The notes: generated by a model from the letters alone, not told the origin. A stretch of DNA of 64,000 nucleotides from Gilliamella sp. wkB178 (GCF_001690705.1 NZ_LZGK01000001.1:169103-233102), one strand, 5' to 3'; numbered from the stretch's first letter, positions 19,247-27,377 are shown. Made by a program: numbers and translations.

Positions 19247-19594
19247 TTAATTGGTTTTTAATGTAATTTCTCGCAACATGATCAATAACATTTTGGCCGC
19301 TTGTGGGGCTTCAACTGCATGCGGAATATTGGCTGGCATTCTTACAATCGTGCCCGGTGTTGCCTTAACGGGTTTACCGTCGATGATTAAAGTGAGTTCC
19401 CCATCAATTACCATGACAAGCGCATCGAATGGGGCACTGTGTTCGGATAATCCTTGTCCTTTATCAAAAGCAAATAGCGTTAAATTGCCACCAGAGGTTT
19501 TGGCTAAAATTCGGCTGGCAATACCTTGTTCAGTTGGGCTAATTAGTGATGCCAATTCAAGTGCTTGAGCCGGGGTAATAGTATTATTTGACAT
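19247..19594 (-). CDS. Small cupin-domain protein
   Basis: A 115-aa single-cupin protein. Cupin motif 1 is around EHSAPFDALVMVIDGELTLIIDG, and motif 2 (GTIVRMPANIPHAVEAPQAAKMLLIML) is near the end. Motif 1 has only one His (SEHSA) and lacks the second His and the Glu of a classical HxHx(3,4)E centre, so metal binding or catalysis is uncertain; a sensor or small-molecule-binding role is possible. It is the first gene of a two-gene operon with the methyltransferase and is divergent from the regulator at 19779. Confidence 0.85.
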   Translation of the reverse strand: MSNNTITPAQALELASLISPTEQGIASRILAKTSGGNLTLFAFDKGQGLSEHSAPFDALVMVIDGELTLIIDGKPVKATPGTIVRMPANIPHAVEAPQAAKMLLIMLREITLKTN

Positions 19595-19716
19595 AAGATG
19601 CTCCTGTAAATTATTAATAAAAAATACTTATTTTGTGTATGCTGGTAATAACCTAATAAAAATAAAACATTATATTTCATATGGTTATTCCTAAAGAATA
19701 AAATCATTTTATTCAT

Positions 19717-19735
19717 TGAAATGAGAATTATTATC
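19717..19735. promoter_or_regulatory. Putative Fur box between the cupin gene and the regulator
   Basis: TGAAATGAGAATTATTATC agrees with the 19-bp Fur consensus (GATAATGATAATCATTATC) at 14 positions by eye. It lies in the 184-bp divergent gap and could control either direction. Confidence 0.55.
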
Positions 19736-19775
19736 AACTATATTGAAATTATTCTAAGAGTATCTTGAGGTAAAA

Positions 19776-19793
19776 CCTATGACATTTGTCAAA
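19776..19793. promoter_or_regulatory. FNR-like palindrome over the regulator's start codon (copy 1)
   Basis: CCTATGACATTTGTCAAA contains ATGAC-N4-GTCAA, an FNR/DNR-type dyad. An identical 18-mer occurs at 22679-22696 upstream of the TonB receptor. Here it covers the ATG at 19779, which suits autorepression by the encoded regulator. Confidence 0.6.
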
Positions 19794-20492
19794 AATATAC
19801 CCACTCAACCACAGATTTTAACTTGGTTAAATCAGGTTAAATTATTTGAAGGATTAACTCAGGATGCTTTAATGCCAATTATTGAGAATGCTAGTTATAT
19901 GGAGTTTAAACAGGGCGATATGATTAGCTATGAAGGCATGCCGCTATCCAGCTGTTCTTTAGTGCTTAGTGGCCAAGTTGAGGTGTATAGAAATACCTAT
20001 TTAGGTGAAGAAAAAATCTTTGGTATCTTTTCTTGTTATGACTTAGTAGCAATCGCTGCTGTATTTATGCCCCATAATCGCTTCCCCATGACGATTAGAG
20101 CAAAAACGGATTGCTCGGTATTGTTGTTAGAAAAAAATAGTTTACTGCTAGTATGTAAAACCAATCCCATTATCATGCAGCGGCTATTAATTCGCTTTAG
20201 TGCCAAGTTATATGAACATATTAATAATATTGATTGGTTAACCTCTAGTTCTGCAGAGCAACGCTTAGGGGCTTATTTTTTGTCGTTATCTTCAAAACAA
20301 GGGCATCAATTTATTTTGCCTATATCGCGAGGACAATTAGCCACTAAGTTAGGTATGCGCTACGAAACACTAAGTCGCTTGTTGTCCAGTTGGCGTAAAC
20401 AAAAAGTTATTGCTATCGAAGGTAATAAGGTGATAATTTTGAATATAACTTATTTGGATGAATTAACCCTACCTTCACAACGTGCATTTTAA
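19779..20492 (+). CDS. Crp/Fnr-family transcriptional regulator
   Basis: A 237-aa protein with an N-terminal cyclic-nucleotide-like beta-barrel (about residues 20-130), a dimer helix, and a C-terminal winged helix (ISRGQLATKLGMRYETLSRLLSSWRKQKVI). The recognition helix has Glu196, Ser199 and Arg200, the E-x-x-S-R pattern with which FNR reads TTGA-type half-sites. There is no N-terminal FNR cysteine cluster; its cysteines (59, 86, 112, 126) are scattered, so it is not an obvious Fe-S oxygen sensor. It is divergent from cupin-methyltransferase and convergent with the TonB receptor. The effector is unknown. Confidence 0.9.
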   Translation: MTFVKNIPTQPQILTWLNQVKLFEGLTQDALMPIIENASYMEFKQGDMISYEGMPLSSCSLVLSGQVEVYRNTYLGEEKIFGIFSCYDLVAIAAVFMPHNRFPMTIRAKTDCSVLLLEKNSLLLVCKTNPIIMQRLLIRFSAKLYEHINNIDWLTSSSAEQRLGAYFLSLSSKQGHQFILPISRGQLATKLGMRYETLSRLLSSWRKQKVIAIEGNKVIILNITYLDELTLPSQRAF

Positions 20493-20502
20493 ATAAAATT
20501 AA

Positions 20503-20531
20503 TCTGACAGCTAGAATATATAACTGCCAGA
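20503..20531. terminator. Weak inverted repeat between the convergent regulator and receptor genes
   Basis: TCTGACAG (20503-20510) and CTGCCAGA (20524-20531) pair with one mismatch in the 54-bp convergent gap. It may serve as a shared terminator, but the T-runs are poor. Confidence 0.35.
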
Positions 20532-20546
20532 TAATTACATTAACAC

Positions 20547-22616
20547 TTAGAAATGATAGATAATCCCACCATTTAAATTAAAGCCCATTCCCGGGAATAG
20601 TGTCATTTCATCTTTAGATGTTACGACTCGATTAGCTACAGATGCAGTTGCATAACGTTTATCAGTTAAGTTATCCGCGGTTAAATAAGCCGACCAGCCA
20701 TCCTGGCTTTGATAATTAACTTTGAAGCCAAAAGTAGCATATTGATCGCGGTATTGTACTTTCATACTATTAGCATGATCGACCGGTGTATTGGTTGGTG
20801 ACCAGTGCATGTTAGGGCCAAATGTCCAATTATTTATTTTATATAATATGTCGGCAGTAATAATATTTCTTGGAATACCAGCAATATAGTTATGATTGTA
20901 TTCGCCACCCATAAAGCGAAAATCACTATAAGTCCAAGCCAAGCGGTATTCAATATCACCACTTGCAAATAGTGATGGTGTTAAACCTTTTATGCCGGCC
21001 TCTATTCCTTGGTGCCGTGTTTTACTAGCATAATTAAATACACCAATTGCATTACCACTGGCATCATAAGTGGTTATATATTCGTCTTTAATGATGCTAC
21101 GGTACAAAGCCACATCCCAATTTAAACCTTGTATTATCTTACCGTTGCCGCCAATTTCAGCAGTGACACCTTTTTGGCGATTTAACTTATTAACTTTGGC
21201 TTTGGTGCCATCACTAGTAATAATTTCACGAAACGATGCTGGTTCATTGCTGGTACTTAAGTTAGCATAAAAACGATTATCAGTGGTTGCGTTCCAAATT
21301 AAACCAAGTTTAGGTGACCAAAATGTCCATGATTGATCCAGAGAATTTTTAGAATGACGAGTGTCAACATCACGTTTGGCATGGGTGACTTTGGTATCTA
21401 AATTAAGTTGCCAATCAGGATTAATTTGCCACGATGTACCAAGAGAACCATAAATATTTTCGGCAGTGGCATCAAATTTACCGAGCTTGCGTTTATTCAT
21501 CCTCGTATTACGACGATTCATTAATAATTGGCGATCCAGATCAGTTTTGTCCCAAGCTAGAGCACTATGATAGCTAAAATCACCCAAAGCTGCATTATAT
21601 GAAAGTTGCGCACCGGAAGTGTTAGCACCACTCAAGAAGTAAGTTGTTGGCGTGACAAAGTTGTCGTGGGTGCGTTGATGCCATAAACCAAGTTCGATAG
21701 ATTGATCGCCGATGGTCCAGTTAGAACGGTTAGCAATACGCCCTTGCTGAACATTACGATGTGGATCTCTCATTGCCACTACTTTAAAAATACTTGTAGG
21801 ATCACTTTTCACTTTATGTTGTGATAATGGGCCAGGAATATCAAAGCGTAAATCAGTCCAACTTAACCAGGTGCGGTTTTCAAAATTTTCGGTGCTATAA
21901 CCAAAATTGGAGCGCACGGTTTTACGTTGTGAAGTTGAATGATCGCGGTAGCCATCAAAATGGTCATAAGATAAACTGAGTCGCCCATCAATACCATATT
22001 CTTTACTGTCATTACCCAGTGCAACTTGGGCAGCTTCCCTGCCAAATGATCCATATTCATAACGTGCGGTGCCTAATTCATCTTTTCCGGTATAAGAGAT
22101 GAAGTTTAATTCACCACCCAAACTATTACTTTGTGGATGGCTATTATTGGCACCACGATAAACTGAGATTAGGCGAGTGTCACGCATGTCTAAGGTACTA
22201 ATGTGAAAATCACCATCGGCATCAGTAATGGGTAAACCGTCTTGTAATAATAAAACGCCACGAGAAAGTGGGAAGTTTTGTACTCCAGAACCACGGATAT
22301 TTAATCTTGGCTGATCAGTACCACCAAAGAAGTTTTGAATAATGATCCCTGGTTGAAAATCTAGAGCATCTTGTAAGGTTGATAAGCGATTTTCTTGTTC
22401 GGGAATAATAAGGTTGGTTGCCCCAGCCGTTTGTTTTAGCTTGGCTTGTTCTTGCTGGTAAGTTGGTGATAATGAATTTTTCTTGTCCAAATTTTGATCT
22501 GGAGTGACAACTATTATGTCGGGTTTAGTTTCCGCAATAGCGTAATGACTAAATAAAATTGTTGAGCAAAGGGAACTTATAATAGTTAATCGAACTGTTT
22601 TTTTTATCTTATACAT
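20547..22616 (-). CDS. TonB-dependent outer-membrane receptor
   Basis: A 689-aa receptor. It has a signal peptide (IISSLCSTILFSHYAIA), a TonB-box-like segment just after it (DIIVVTP), a plug domain (LSTLQDALDFQPGIIIQNFFGG, RLNIRGSGVQNFPLSRGVLLLQDGLPITDADG) and a long beta-barrel. The barrel ends in the terminal Phe typical of outer-membrane proteins (GGIIYHF). It resembles FecA/FhuA-class siderophore receptors but lacks an N-terminal signalling domain, and the ligand cannot be read from sequence. The upstream region carries a Fur box and an FNR-like palindrome shared with the neighbouring regulator. Confidence 0.92.
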   Translation of the reverse strand: MYKIKKTVRLTIISSLCSTILFSHYAIAETKPDIIVVTPDQNLDKKNSLSPTYQQEQAKLKQTAGATNLIIPEQENRLSTLQDALDFQPGIIIQNFFGGTDQPRLNIRGSGVQNFPLSRGVLLLQDGLPITDADGDFHISTLDMRDTRLISVYRGANNSHPQSNSLGGELNFISYTGKDELGTARYEYGSFGREAAQVALGNDSKEYGIDGRLSLSYDHFDGYRDHSTSQRKTVRSNFGYSTENFENRTWLSWTDLRFDIPGPLSQHKVKSDPTSIFKVVAMRDPHRNVQQGRIANRSNWTIGDQSIELGLWHQRTHDNFVTPTTYFLSGANTSGAQLSYNAALGDFSYHSALAWDKTDLDRQLLMNRRNTRMNKRKLGKFDATAENIYGSLGTSWQINPDWQLNLDTKVTHAKRDVDTRHSKNSLDQSWTFWSPKLGLIWNATTDNRFYANLSTSNEPASFREIITSDGTKAKVNKLNRQKGVTAEIGGNGKIIQGLNWDVALYRSIIKDEYITTYDASGNAIGVFNYASKTRHQGIEAGIKGLTPSLFASGDIEYRLAWTYSDFRFMGGEYNHNYIAGIPRNIITADILYKINNWTFGPNMHWSPTNTPVDHANSMKVQYRDQYATFGFKVNYQSQDGWSAYLTADNLTDKRYATASVANRVVTSKDEMTLFPGMGFNLNGGIIYHF

Positions 22617-22637
22617 AATATCTTAATTCTCATCCAT

Positions 22638-22656
22638 GTTAATGATAATGAGTATT
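22638..22656. promoter_or_regulatory. Putative Fur box upstream of the TonB receptor
   Basis: GTTAATGATAATGAGTATT matches the 19-bp Fur consensus at 15 positions by eye. It begins 22 bp before the receptor start codon and overlaps the inferred -10 (AATAAT on minus, 22659-22654). Confidence 0.65.
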
Positions 22657-22678
22657 ATTTGCATGAAATAACAAATAG

Positions 22679-22696
22679 CCTATGACATTTGTCAAA
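22679..22696. promoter_or_regulatory. FNR-like palindrome upstream of the TonB receptor (copy 2)
   Basis: Identical 18-mer to 19776-19793. Its dyad centre (22688.5) lies 41.5 bp upstream of a start site inferred from the AATAAT -10 at 22659-22654. That is the class II activator position used by CRP/FNR proteins. Confidence 0.6.
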
Positions 22697-22746
22697 TAAG
22701 ATAGAAAAATATTTAAAATATTAACTGTATTAGTTCGATAGTGCTG

Positions 22747-22771
22747 AAAAAGGTTTTTGTGAAACCTTTTT
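22747..22771 (-). terminator. Rho-independent terminator of the lacI-type gene
   Basis: Stem AAAAAGGTTT (22747-22756) / AAACCTTTTT (22762-22771), 5-nt loop, flanked by A and T runs, 12 bp after the stop codon. It separates this gene from the TonB receptor promoter. Confidence 0.85.
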
Positions 22772-22783
22772 CGTAAAGACTAA

Positions 22784-23836
22784 TTAATTAGCTGATACAA
22801 CTGATTCTCGTTTAATTAGATTAGGTTGAAATAAGAATTCTTGAGGTTCTATTTTAGTTCCATTAAGCGTGGTAACTAACCGATCTACCATCAATGTGGC
22901 CATATCCAATAACGGTGGAGCAATAGATGTTAATGATGGACTAAATAATGTGTCTAAAAACATATTATCTATACCAATAACAGAGATATCTTGAGGAATT
23001 TTTATTCCCAAGCGAACCAATTCGGAGATTAATCCGATTGCTAACATATCATTAATTGCAACTATACCGTCGGGTAGCTTTTTCCTATTTTTAGTGATTT
23101 CTATTGCCAAGCTTTTCCCTAATTCAGCTAGTTCTGTGTCTCCGTATGCAAATTGTGCAGTTCCTTCAACAATCCGATTTTTGGTATTCATTCCGGCCTT
23201 TTCTAAACTGTCTAGGAACCCCAATATTTTATTTTTCCGGCTAGTAATATTGCCTTTGATTGTGGCGAAGATAATATTTTTACAACCTTGATCAAGTAGA
23301 TAATCAGCAGCCAATTTTCCTGCTTGAAAATTATCCATTGAAACACTATCAATAAGAATTTTTTTTCTTCGGTGATCTTCTTCTGAGGTTAATCCATCAT
23401 AATTAACCATTACCATTCCTTTTTTTATGGCAGTGATAAAATGTTTTTTTTCTATCGAGGATGAAACAACAATTACTCCTTTTACGCCAAAAGAAAAAAG
23501 GTCATTTAAAAATAATTTTTCTTGTTTGTCTTGACGGTATGTATTAGCTAATAAAACTTGGTAGCCATACTTTTCTTTAGCAATTGATTCAATATTATTA
23601 ACTAAGGCTGAAAAATTTGGATTCATAATCGATGGGACTAAGATTCCTAGCATTTTTACATGCCCTGTTTTTAGTTGTTGTGCAAGTTTATTGGGATGGT
23701 ATTGTAATGTTTTAATGCTTTCTTCAATACGAACAAGGGTTTCTTGTCGCATTTGGTTTATTCGTCCATTTAATACATTTGAAACTGTACTAACAGAAAC
23801 ACCAGCATGTTTAGCAACATCGCGAATGTCAACCAT
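22784..23836 (-). CDS. LacI-family transcriptional regulator
   Basis: A 350-aa repressor. It has an N-terminal LacI helix-turn-helix (VDIRDVAKHAGVSVSTVSNVLNG) and hinge helix (YHPNKLAQQLKTGH). A periplasmic-binding-like sugar domain follows (ILVPSIMNPNFSALVNNIESIA, VMVNYDGL, DGIVAINDMLAIGLISELVRLGIKIPQDISVIGIDN). The start has an AAGGA site upstream. It lies 241 bp downstream of the TRAP permease on the same strand, and a clear terminator follows it. It is the likely repressor acting on the operator-rich region at 27.03-27.34 kb. Confidence 0.93.
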   Translation of the reverse strand: MVDIRDVAKHAGVSVSTVSNVLNGRINQMRQETLVRIEESIKTLQYHPNKLAQQLKTGHVKMLGILVPSIMNPNFSALVNNIESIAKEKYGYQVLLANTYRQDKQEKLFLNDLFSFGVKGVIVVSSSIEKKHFITAIKKGMVMVNYDGLTSEEDHRRKKILIDSVSMDNFQAGKLAADYLLDQGCKNIIFATIKGNITSRKNKILGFLDSLEKAGMNTKNRIVEGTAQFAYGDTELAELGKSLAIEITKNRKKLPDGIVAINDMLAIGLISELVRLGIKIPQDISVIGIDNMFLDTLFSPSLTSIAPPLLDMATLMVDRLVTTLNGTKIEPQEFLFQPNLIKRESVVSAN

Positions 23837-24077
23837 TCCTAATTTTCCTTATGAGTCATTTGATCTATTTTTATATGCGATACACTATACAAAAAGTTTT
23901 AGGACAACTGAACTTATTTTCAATTGCAATGAGTAATTTATATTAGTAATTTAATTGGTTATGTATTATATAGCTAATACTAAAATTATTGCATTGTTAC
24001 TTATCAAAATGATTAAGACAGGCCAATGGGTTAAATATTTGCTAATTAATAGTTAGTTAATTAGCAAATTATGTTAA

Positions 24078-25943
24078 TTAGTAGCCCATGATATTTGGTA
24101 ACCAAGTTGTTACCATCGGGAATAAAGCGACTAAAATAATACCAGTGAAAATAACTAGTTGATATTTAAGCATTGGTCGCATTACATCTTTCATGGTTAC
24201 ACCACAAATAGTACATGTTGCATATAAACCTAATCCTATTGGTGGTGAGAATAAACCAAATCCCATAGCAAATACCATGACAATACCATAATGTAATGGG
24301 TGAAATCCTAGTTGGATTGCTATTGGAACGAGTATTGGTGCAAAAATAATGAGTGCCGGAGCGCCTTCTAATACAGAGCCAAATATAATCAAAATAATAA
24401 TAGATACTAATAGAAATAACCATGCTCCGTGATTATTACCGATAGAAACAAGAATATCAGCACATTTTTGAGGGATCATTTCAATCGTTAATGCATAAGA
24501 GAGACTTGTAGCTGAGGCAACAATAAATAGTAACATTCCAGACATAGCTGACATATCAATAAATAATTTAATTGTCGCTTTTAGTGTTAATTCTCTAAAG
24601 GCAATACGGCCTACAACAATTGCATAAACTACAGCAAAAGCTGAAATTTCAGTTGATGTAGCTATACCTGCAACTACTCCTCGGCCAATCATAAGAATCA
24701 TGAGTAAACCAACTGTAGCGCCAATAATTAATTGTTTTCTAGGCATAAGCACAGGGTAAGCATCGGCAACATTAATTCTTTTTCCAAAAATATTAGCAGT
24801 AATTAATAAAATGATTAATAAACAAGCCGCTGGCACGATTCCGGCAATAAAGAGTGCTCCAATTGAAATGTTGGCAACAAAGCCCATAACAATAAGATTA
24901 ACGCAAGGTGGAATAGACTCAGCCATTATTGCTGAAGCGGCAAATACTCCGGCTGCATCTTCATTACTCTGTTTAGTTCTTTTTACTGCAGGCATTAATA
25001 CTCCACCGACAGCTGCAACATCTGCCAATTTAGAACCTGATATCCCCGAGAAGAAGGCCATAGATAATACGGTGGTCATATTTAATCCACCTTTAAATTT
25101 ACCCATTCCTCGAACAATAAATTCGACTAATCTTGATGACATGCCATTGACTTCCATTGCTGCGCCAGCCAATAGAAAGAATGGTATAGCAAGTAAAACA
25201 AAATGATCTACACCAGCAGAAACTTGTTGTGCAAAAAAGACAAATGGTAAAGTCGGATTACTCAAAAAGAAGACCATTGCGGATAAACCTAGTGTAAAGG
25301 CAATTGGGATTCCGGCAATAATGCCTAAAATGAAGCAAATAAACATAAAAACAGCAGGTAAGGCTGTGTAATCAGGTAGTAATATTTGGCAGCTATAACC
25401 TATAACCATTAAACAGATAACGCCAATACCACTTCTTAATACGATTTTTTTATCTTCTTGAAAAGCGTGTTCTAATGTTGCAATAAACATTACAGTGGCA
25501 CCGATAAATACAGGAACATAAAACAGCGCTAACGGCATGCCTGTCTCGGTTGTCTGTTCTAAAGTTATTTCAACTAGATTGTAACTTGAAATTACTAATC
25601 CTAGTGAAACACAAACCAAAATCCAACGTGTACCATGTACTACGTAATGTCTTATTGAGTTAGGTAGTAACCCTAAAAAAAGATCAATACCAATATGTCC
25701 ACCTTTCCCTGATGAAGTCGCAACCCCAAAAAACACTAAGGCTATCATCAATGCTCTGGCAACTTCTTCAGCCCATTCTAAAGGTGAATGAAAAGCATAA
25801 CGAAATATAACTGAGGAAAATACAACGATAACGTTAATAAAGAGTGATATTCCCCCTAAAATAGCGGTCATTTTGGTTAACCAACTACTTAATGGGGATA
25901 TCACTGGAACAATTATTTTTTTTGTACCAGTAATATCTGACAT
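24078..25943 (-). CDS. TRAP transporter fused small and large permease subunits (DctQ-DctM)
   Basis: A 621-aa integral membrane protein, a fusion of the two TRAP membrane subunits. The N-terminal ~160 residues are DctQ-like (IFRYAFHSPLEWAEEVARALMIALVFFGVATSSGKGGHIGIDLF). From about residue 190 it is DctM-like (GIPIAFTLGLSAMVFF, FFLLAGAAMEVNGMSSRLVEFIVRGMGKFKGGLNMTTVLSMAFFSGISGSKLADVAAVGGVLMP). Such fusions are known, e.g. SiaQM. The carrier uses an ion gradient and a periplasmic binding protein, here the DctP 25 bp upstream. The Shine-Dalgarno is TAGGAG. Confidence 0.94.
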   Translation of the reverse strand: MSDITGTKKIIVPVISPLSSWLTKMTAILGGISLFINVIVVFSSVIFRYAFHSPLEWAEEVARALMIALVFFGVATSSGKGGHIGIDLFLGLLPNSIRHYVVHGTRWILVCVSLGLVISSYNLVEITLEQTTETGMPLALFYVPVFIGATVMFIATLEHAFQEDKKIVLRSGIGVICLMVIGYSCQILLPDYTALPAVFMFICFILGIIAGIPIAFTLGLSAMVFFLSNPTLPFVFFAQQVSAGVDHFVLLAIPFFLLAGAAMEVNGMSSRLVEFIVRGMGKFKGGLNMTTVLSMAFFSGISGSKLADVAAVGGVLMPAVKRTKQSNEDAAGVFAASAIMAESIPPCVNLIVMGFVANISIGALFIAGIVPAACLLIILLITANIFGKRINVADAYPVLMPRKQLIIGATVGLLMILMIGRGVVAGIATSTEISAFAVVYAIVVGRIAFRELTLKATIKLFIDMSAMSGMLLFIVASATSLSYALTIEMIPQKCADILVSIGNNHGAWLFLLVSIIILIIFGSVLEGAPALIIFAPILVPIAIQLGFHPLHYGIVMVFAMGFGLFSPPIGLGLYATCTICGVTMKDVMRPMLKYQLVIFTGIILVALFPMVTTWLPNIMGY

Positions 25944-25968
25944 AACTTTCTCCTAAAGAAATTTCAAT

Positions 25969-26991
25969 TTATTCAACTGAATAAATATATTCCACGATTT
26001 CTTGAGTTTGTGGATATTTTTTGACGAAATCTTCATGAACATGTTTTGTCTTTTCTTTATAATACGCTCTATCAACTTCTATAAAGTTTACTCCTAATGA
26101 TTTAAGTTCACTTATTGCCTGTTGTTCAGCAGTTGAAGATAAACTTCTTTCATATTGTGTGGCTTCTTTTGCTGCAGCTAAAAATTCTTGTTTAAGTTCA
26201 GAAGGAAGGCGTTCAAAGGCTTGTTTATTCATTACGGCTACAATAGGATTGTAAATGTGTTGACTTAATATGGCATTTTTGGTCTGCTCATAATATTTAC
26301 TAGTTAACACTGTTGGTGCATCATGTTCAACACCATCGATAACTCCCATTTGTAGCCCTGAATAGACTTCTCCTCCAGGCATTGGAATAGGCACAGCTCC
26401 CATACTTTTTATAGTTTCAAGAAAATTAGGTACTGGTAATGCTCTGATTTTTAAACTATTGAGATCTTCAGGAGTATTAACTGGTTTTTTAGTATAAATG
26501 TTTCTGGCACCTAAACTATAACCAAAACCTAATACTTGAATATTAGCCTTTTTTTGCATGATGGCAGCAAGTTTGTTGCCTGCATCACCATCAAGCGAAC
26601 GCCCTACATGATTCATATCGTTAAAAAGATATCCGGAATCAAGGATGCCAATTTCTGGTACTAATGTTGACCAAATTGATGTGCCTGAAATCATGATATC
26701 TAGTGCACCAACTTTTACTTGTTGAGCCGCATCAGCTTCTTTACCTAGCATTGCATTAGGGAAAAAACTGAATTTAACTTTATCCCCTGTTTTGTTAGCT
26801 AGATTTTCTTTAAAACGCGCATACCAAAGGTAATGAGCAGAATTATTATTTTCAGGTAGAGATGAATAGACTCTTATATTAATCTGTGACGCGGCATAAG
26901 AGCTTGGAATTGAAAATACCATTGTGGATAAGCACAAGAGTACAGTTGAAATAACTTTCTTAGTAGTTGAAAGCTGTTTTAATATAGTCAT
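25969..26991 (-). CDS. TRAP transporter solute-binding protein (DctP family)
   Basis: A 340-aa periplasmic binding protein with a signal peptide cleaved near SYA at residue 33. DctP features include FPNAMLGKEADAAQQVKVGALDIMI and VNTPEDLNSLKIRALPVPNFLETIKSMGAVPIPMPGGEVYSGLQMGVIDGVE. Arg183, in LKIRALPVPN, matches the family arginine that salt-bridges a ligand carboxylate, so the substrate is more likely a sugar acid than a neutral sugar. It is the first gene of the transport operon and is divergent from the SDR gene across a 386-bp regulatory region. Confidence 0.93.
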   Translation of the reverse strand: MTILKQLSTTKKVISTVLLCLSTMVFSIPSSYAASQINIRVYSSLPENNNSAHYLWYARFKENLANKTGDKVKFSFFPNAMLGKEADAAQQVKVGALDIMISGTSIWSTLVPEIGILDSGYLFNDMNHVGRSLDGDAGNKLAAIMQKKANIQVLGFGYSLGARNIYTKKPVNTPEDLNSLKIRALPVPNFLETIKSMGAVPIPMPGGEVYSGLQMGVIDGVEHDAPTVLTSKYYEQTKNAILSQHIYNPIVAVMNKQAFERLPSELKQEFLAAAKEATQYERSLSSTAEQQAISELKSLGVNFIEVDRAYYKEKTKHVHEDFVKKYPQTQEIVEYIYSVE

Positions 26992-27033
26992 AATAAAAAC
27001 CTCAAGTTAGGTTAATCTTAAAAATCCAAATAT

Positions 27034-27046
27034 TCATCCCGTTACC
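27034..27046 (+). repeat. 13-bp direct repeat TCATCCCGTTACC, copy 1
   Basis: Identical 13-mer at 27314-27326. Each copy includes a GTTACC half-site. This copy is 43 bp before the dctP start codon; the other lies at the inferred start of the divergent SDR transcript. Confidence 0.5.
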
Positions 27047-27049
27047 TTT

Positions 27050-27078
27050 CTATAACGTTTTACTGTAACGTTATAGTA
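27050..27078. promoter_or_regulatory. Tandem TAACGTTA-type operators near the dctP promoter
   Basis: Two palindromes: CTATAACGTTTTAC (27050-27063) and TACTGTAACGTTATAGTA (27061-27078). Both centre on CG, as LacI-family operators do, and their centres are 13 bp apart. The second overlaps a plausible minus-strand -10 (TACTAT, 27078-27073), consistent with repression of dctP. Confidence 0.6.
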
Positions 27079-27135
27079 AATATTGTTTTAATTTGCCCAA
27101 ATAGTAAACAATAATTTTTATCAAATTATTAAATT

Positions 27136-27151
27136 TGTGACCAAGATCAAA
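27136..27151. promoter_or_regulatory. Possible second CRP site
   Basis: TGTGA-N6-TCAAA, one mismatch from TGTGA-N6-TCACA, in the dctP-SDR divergent region. Confidence 0.45.
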
Positions 27152-27177
27152 ATTAATGAAAATCAACTACTAATATT

Positions 27178-27195
27178 TTACTATAACGTTTTAGT
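27178..27195. promoter_or_regulatory. Third TAACGTTT-type operator
   Basis: TTACTATAACGTTTTAGT, the same core as the tandem pair at 27050-27078, with its centre 118 bp away. Spaced operators of this kind often support looping by tetrameric LacI proteins. Confidence 0.55.
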
Positions 27196-27264
27196 TTGTT
27201 TCCTTTTCAGAACAAGGTTTATAGTGATAAGTTGATTTTTTTGAGGCTAATAAAATTGTTATTT

Positions 27265-27306
27265 TGTGATATATGTCACATCCTTTTGTTGGTTTATCTT
27301 TATAAT
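27265..27306 (+). promoter_or_regulatory. CRP-dependent promoter of the SDR-mutarotase operon
   Basis: A perfect CRP box (TGTGA-TATATG-TCACA, 27265-27280) is followed by a consensus -10 TATAAT at 27301-27306. With a start near 27313-27314 the CRP dyad is centred near -41, the class II activation position. No good -35 is present, as expected for an activated promoter. Confidence 0.8.
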
Positions 27307-27313
27307 TTGACGC

Positions 27314-27332
27314 TCATCCCGTTACCAGTAAC
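27314..27332. promoter_or_regulatory. GTTAC-CA-GTAAC operator and second copy of the 13-bp repeat
   Basis: TCATCCCGTTACC (27314-27326) repeats 27034-27046. GTTACCAGTAAC (27321-27332) is a dyad resembling GntR (LacI-family) gluconate operators. It lies just downstream of the inferred transcript start, a repressing position. Confidence 0.55.
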
Positions 27333-27377
27333 AACTAAATTTTATTTCAATAACTATTTACCCAATAGGAGATAAAA

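Noticed and set aside
19543..19737. 64-aa minus-strand open frame upstream of the cupin gene
   Set aside because: It runs into the cupin gene in another frame, has no family features and covers the Fur-like box.
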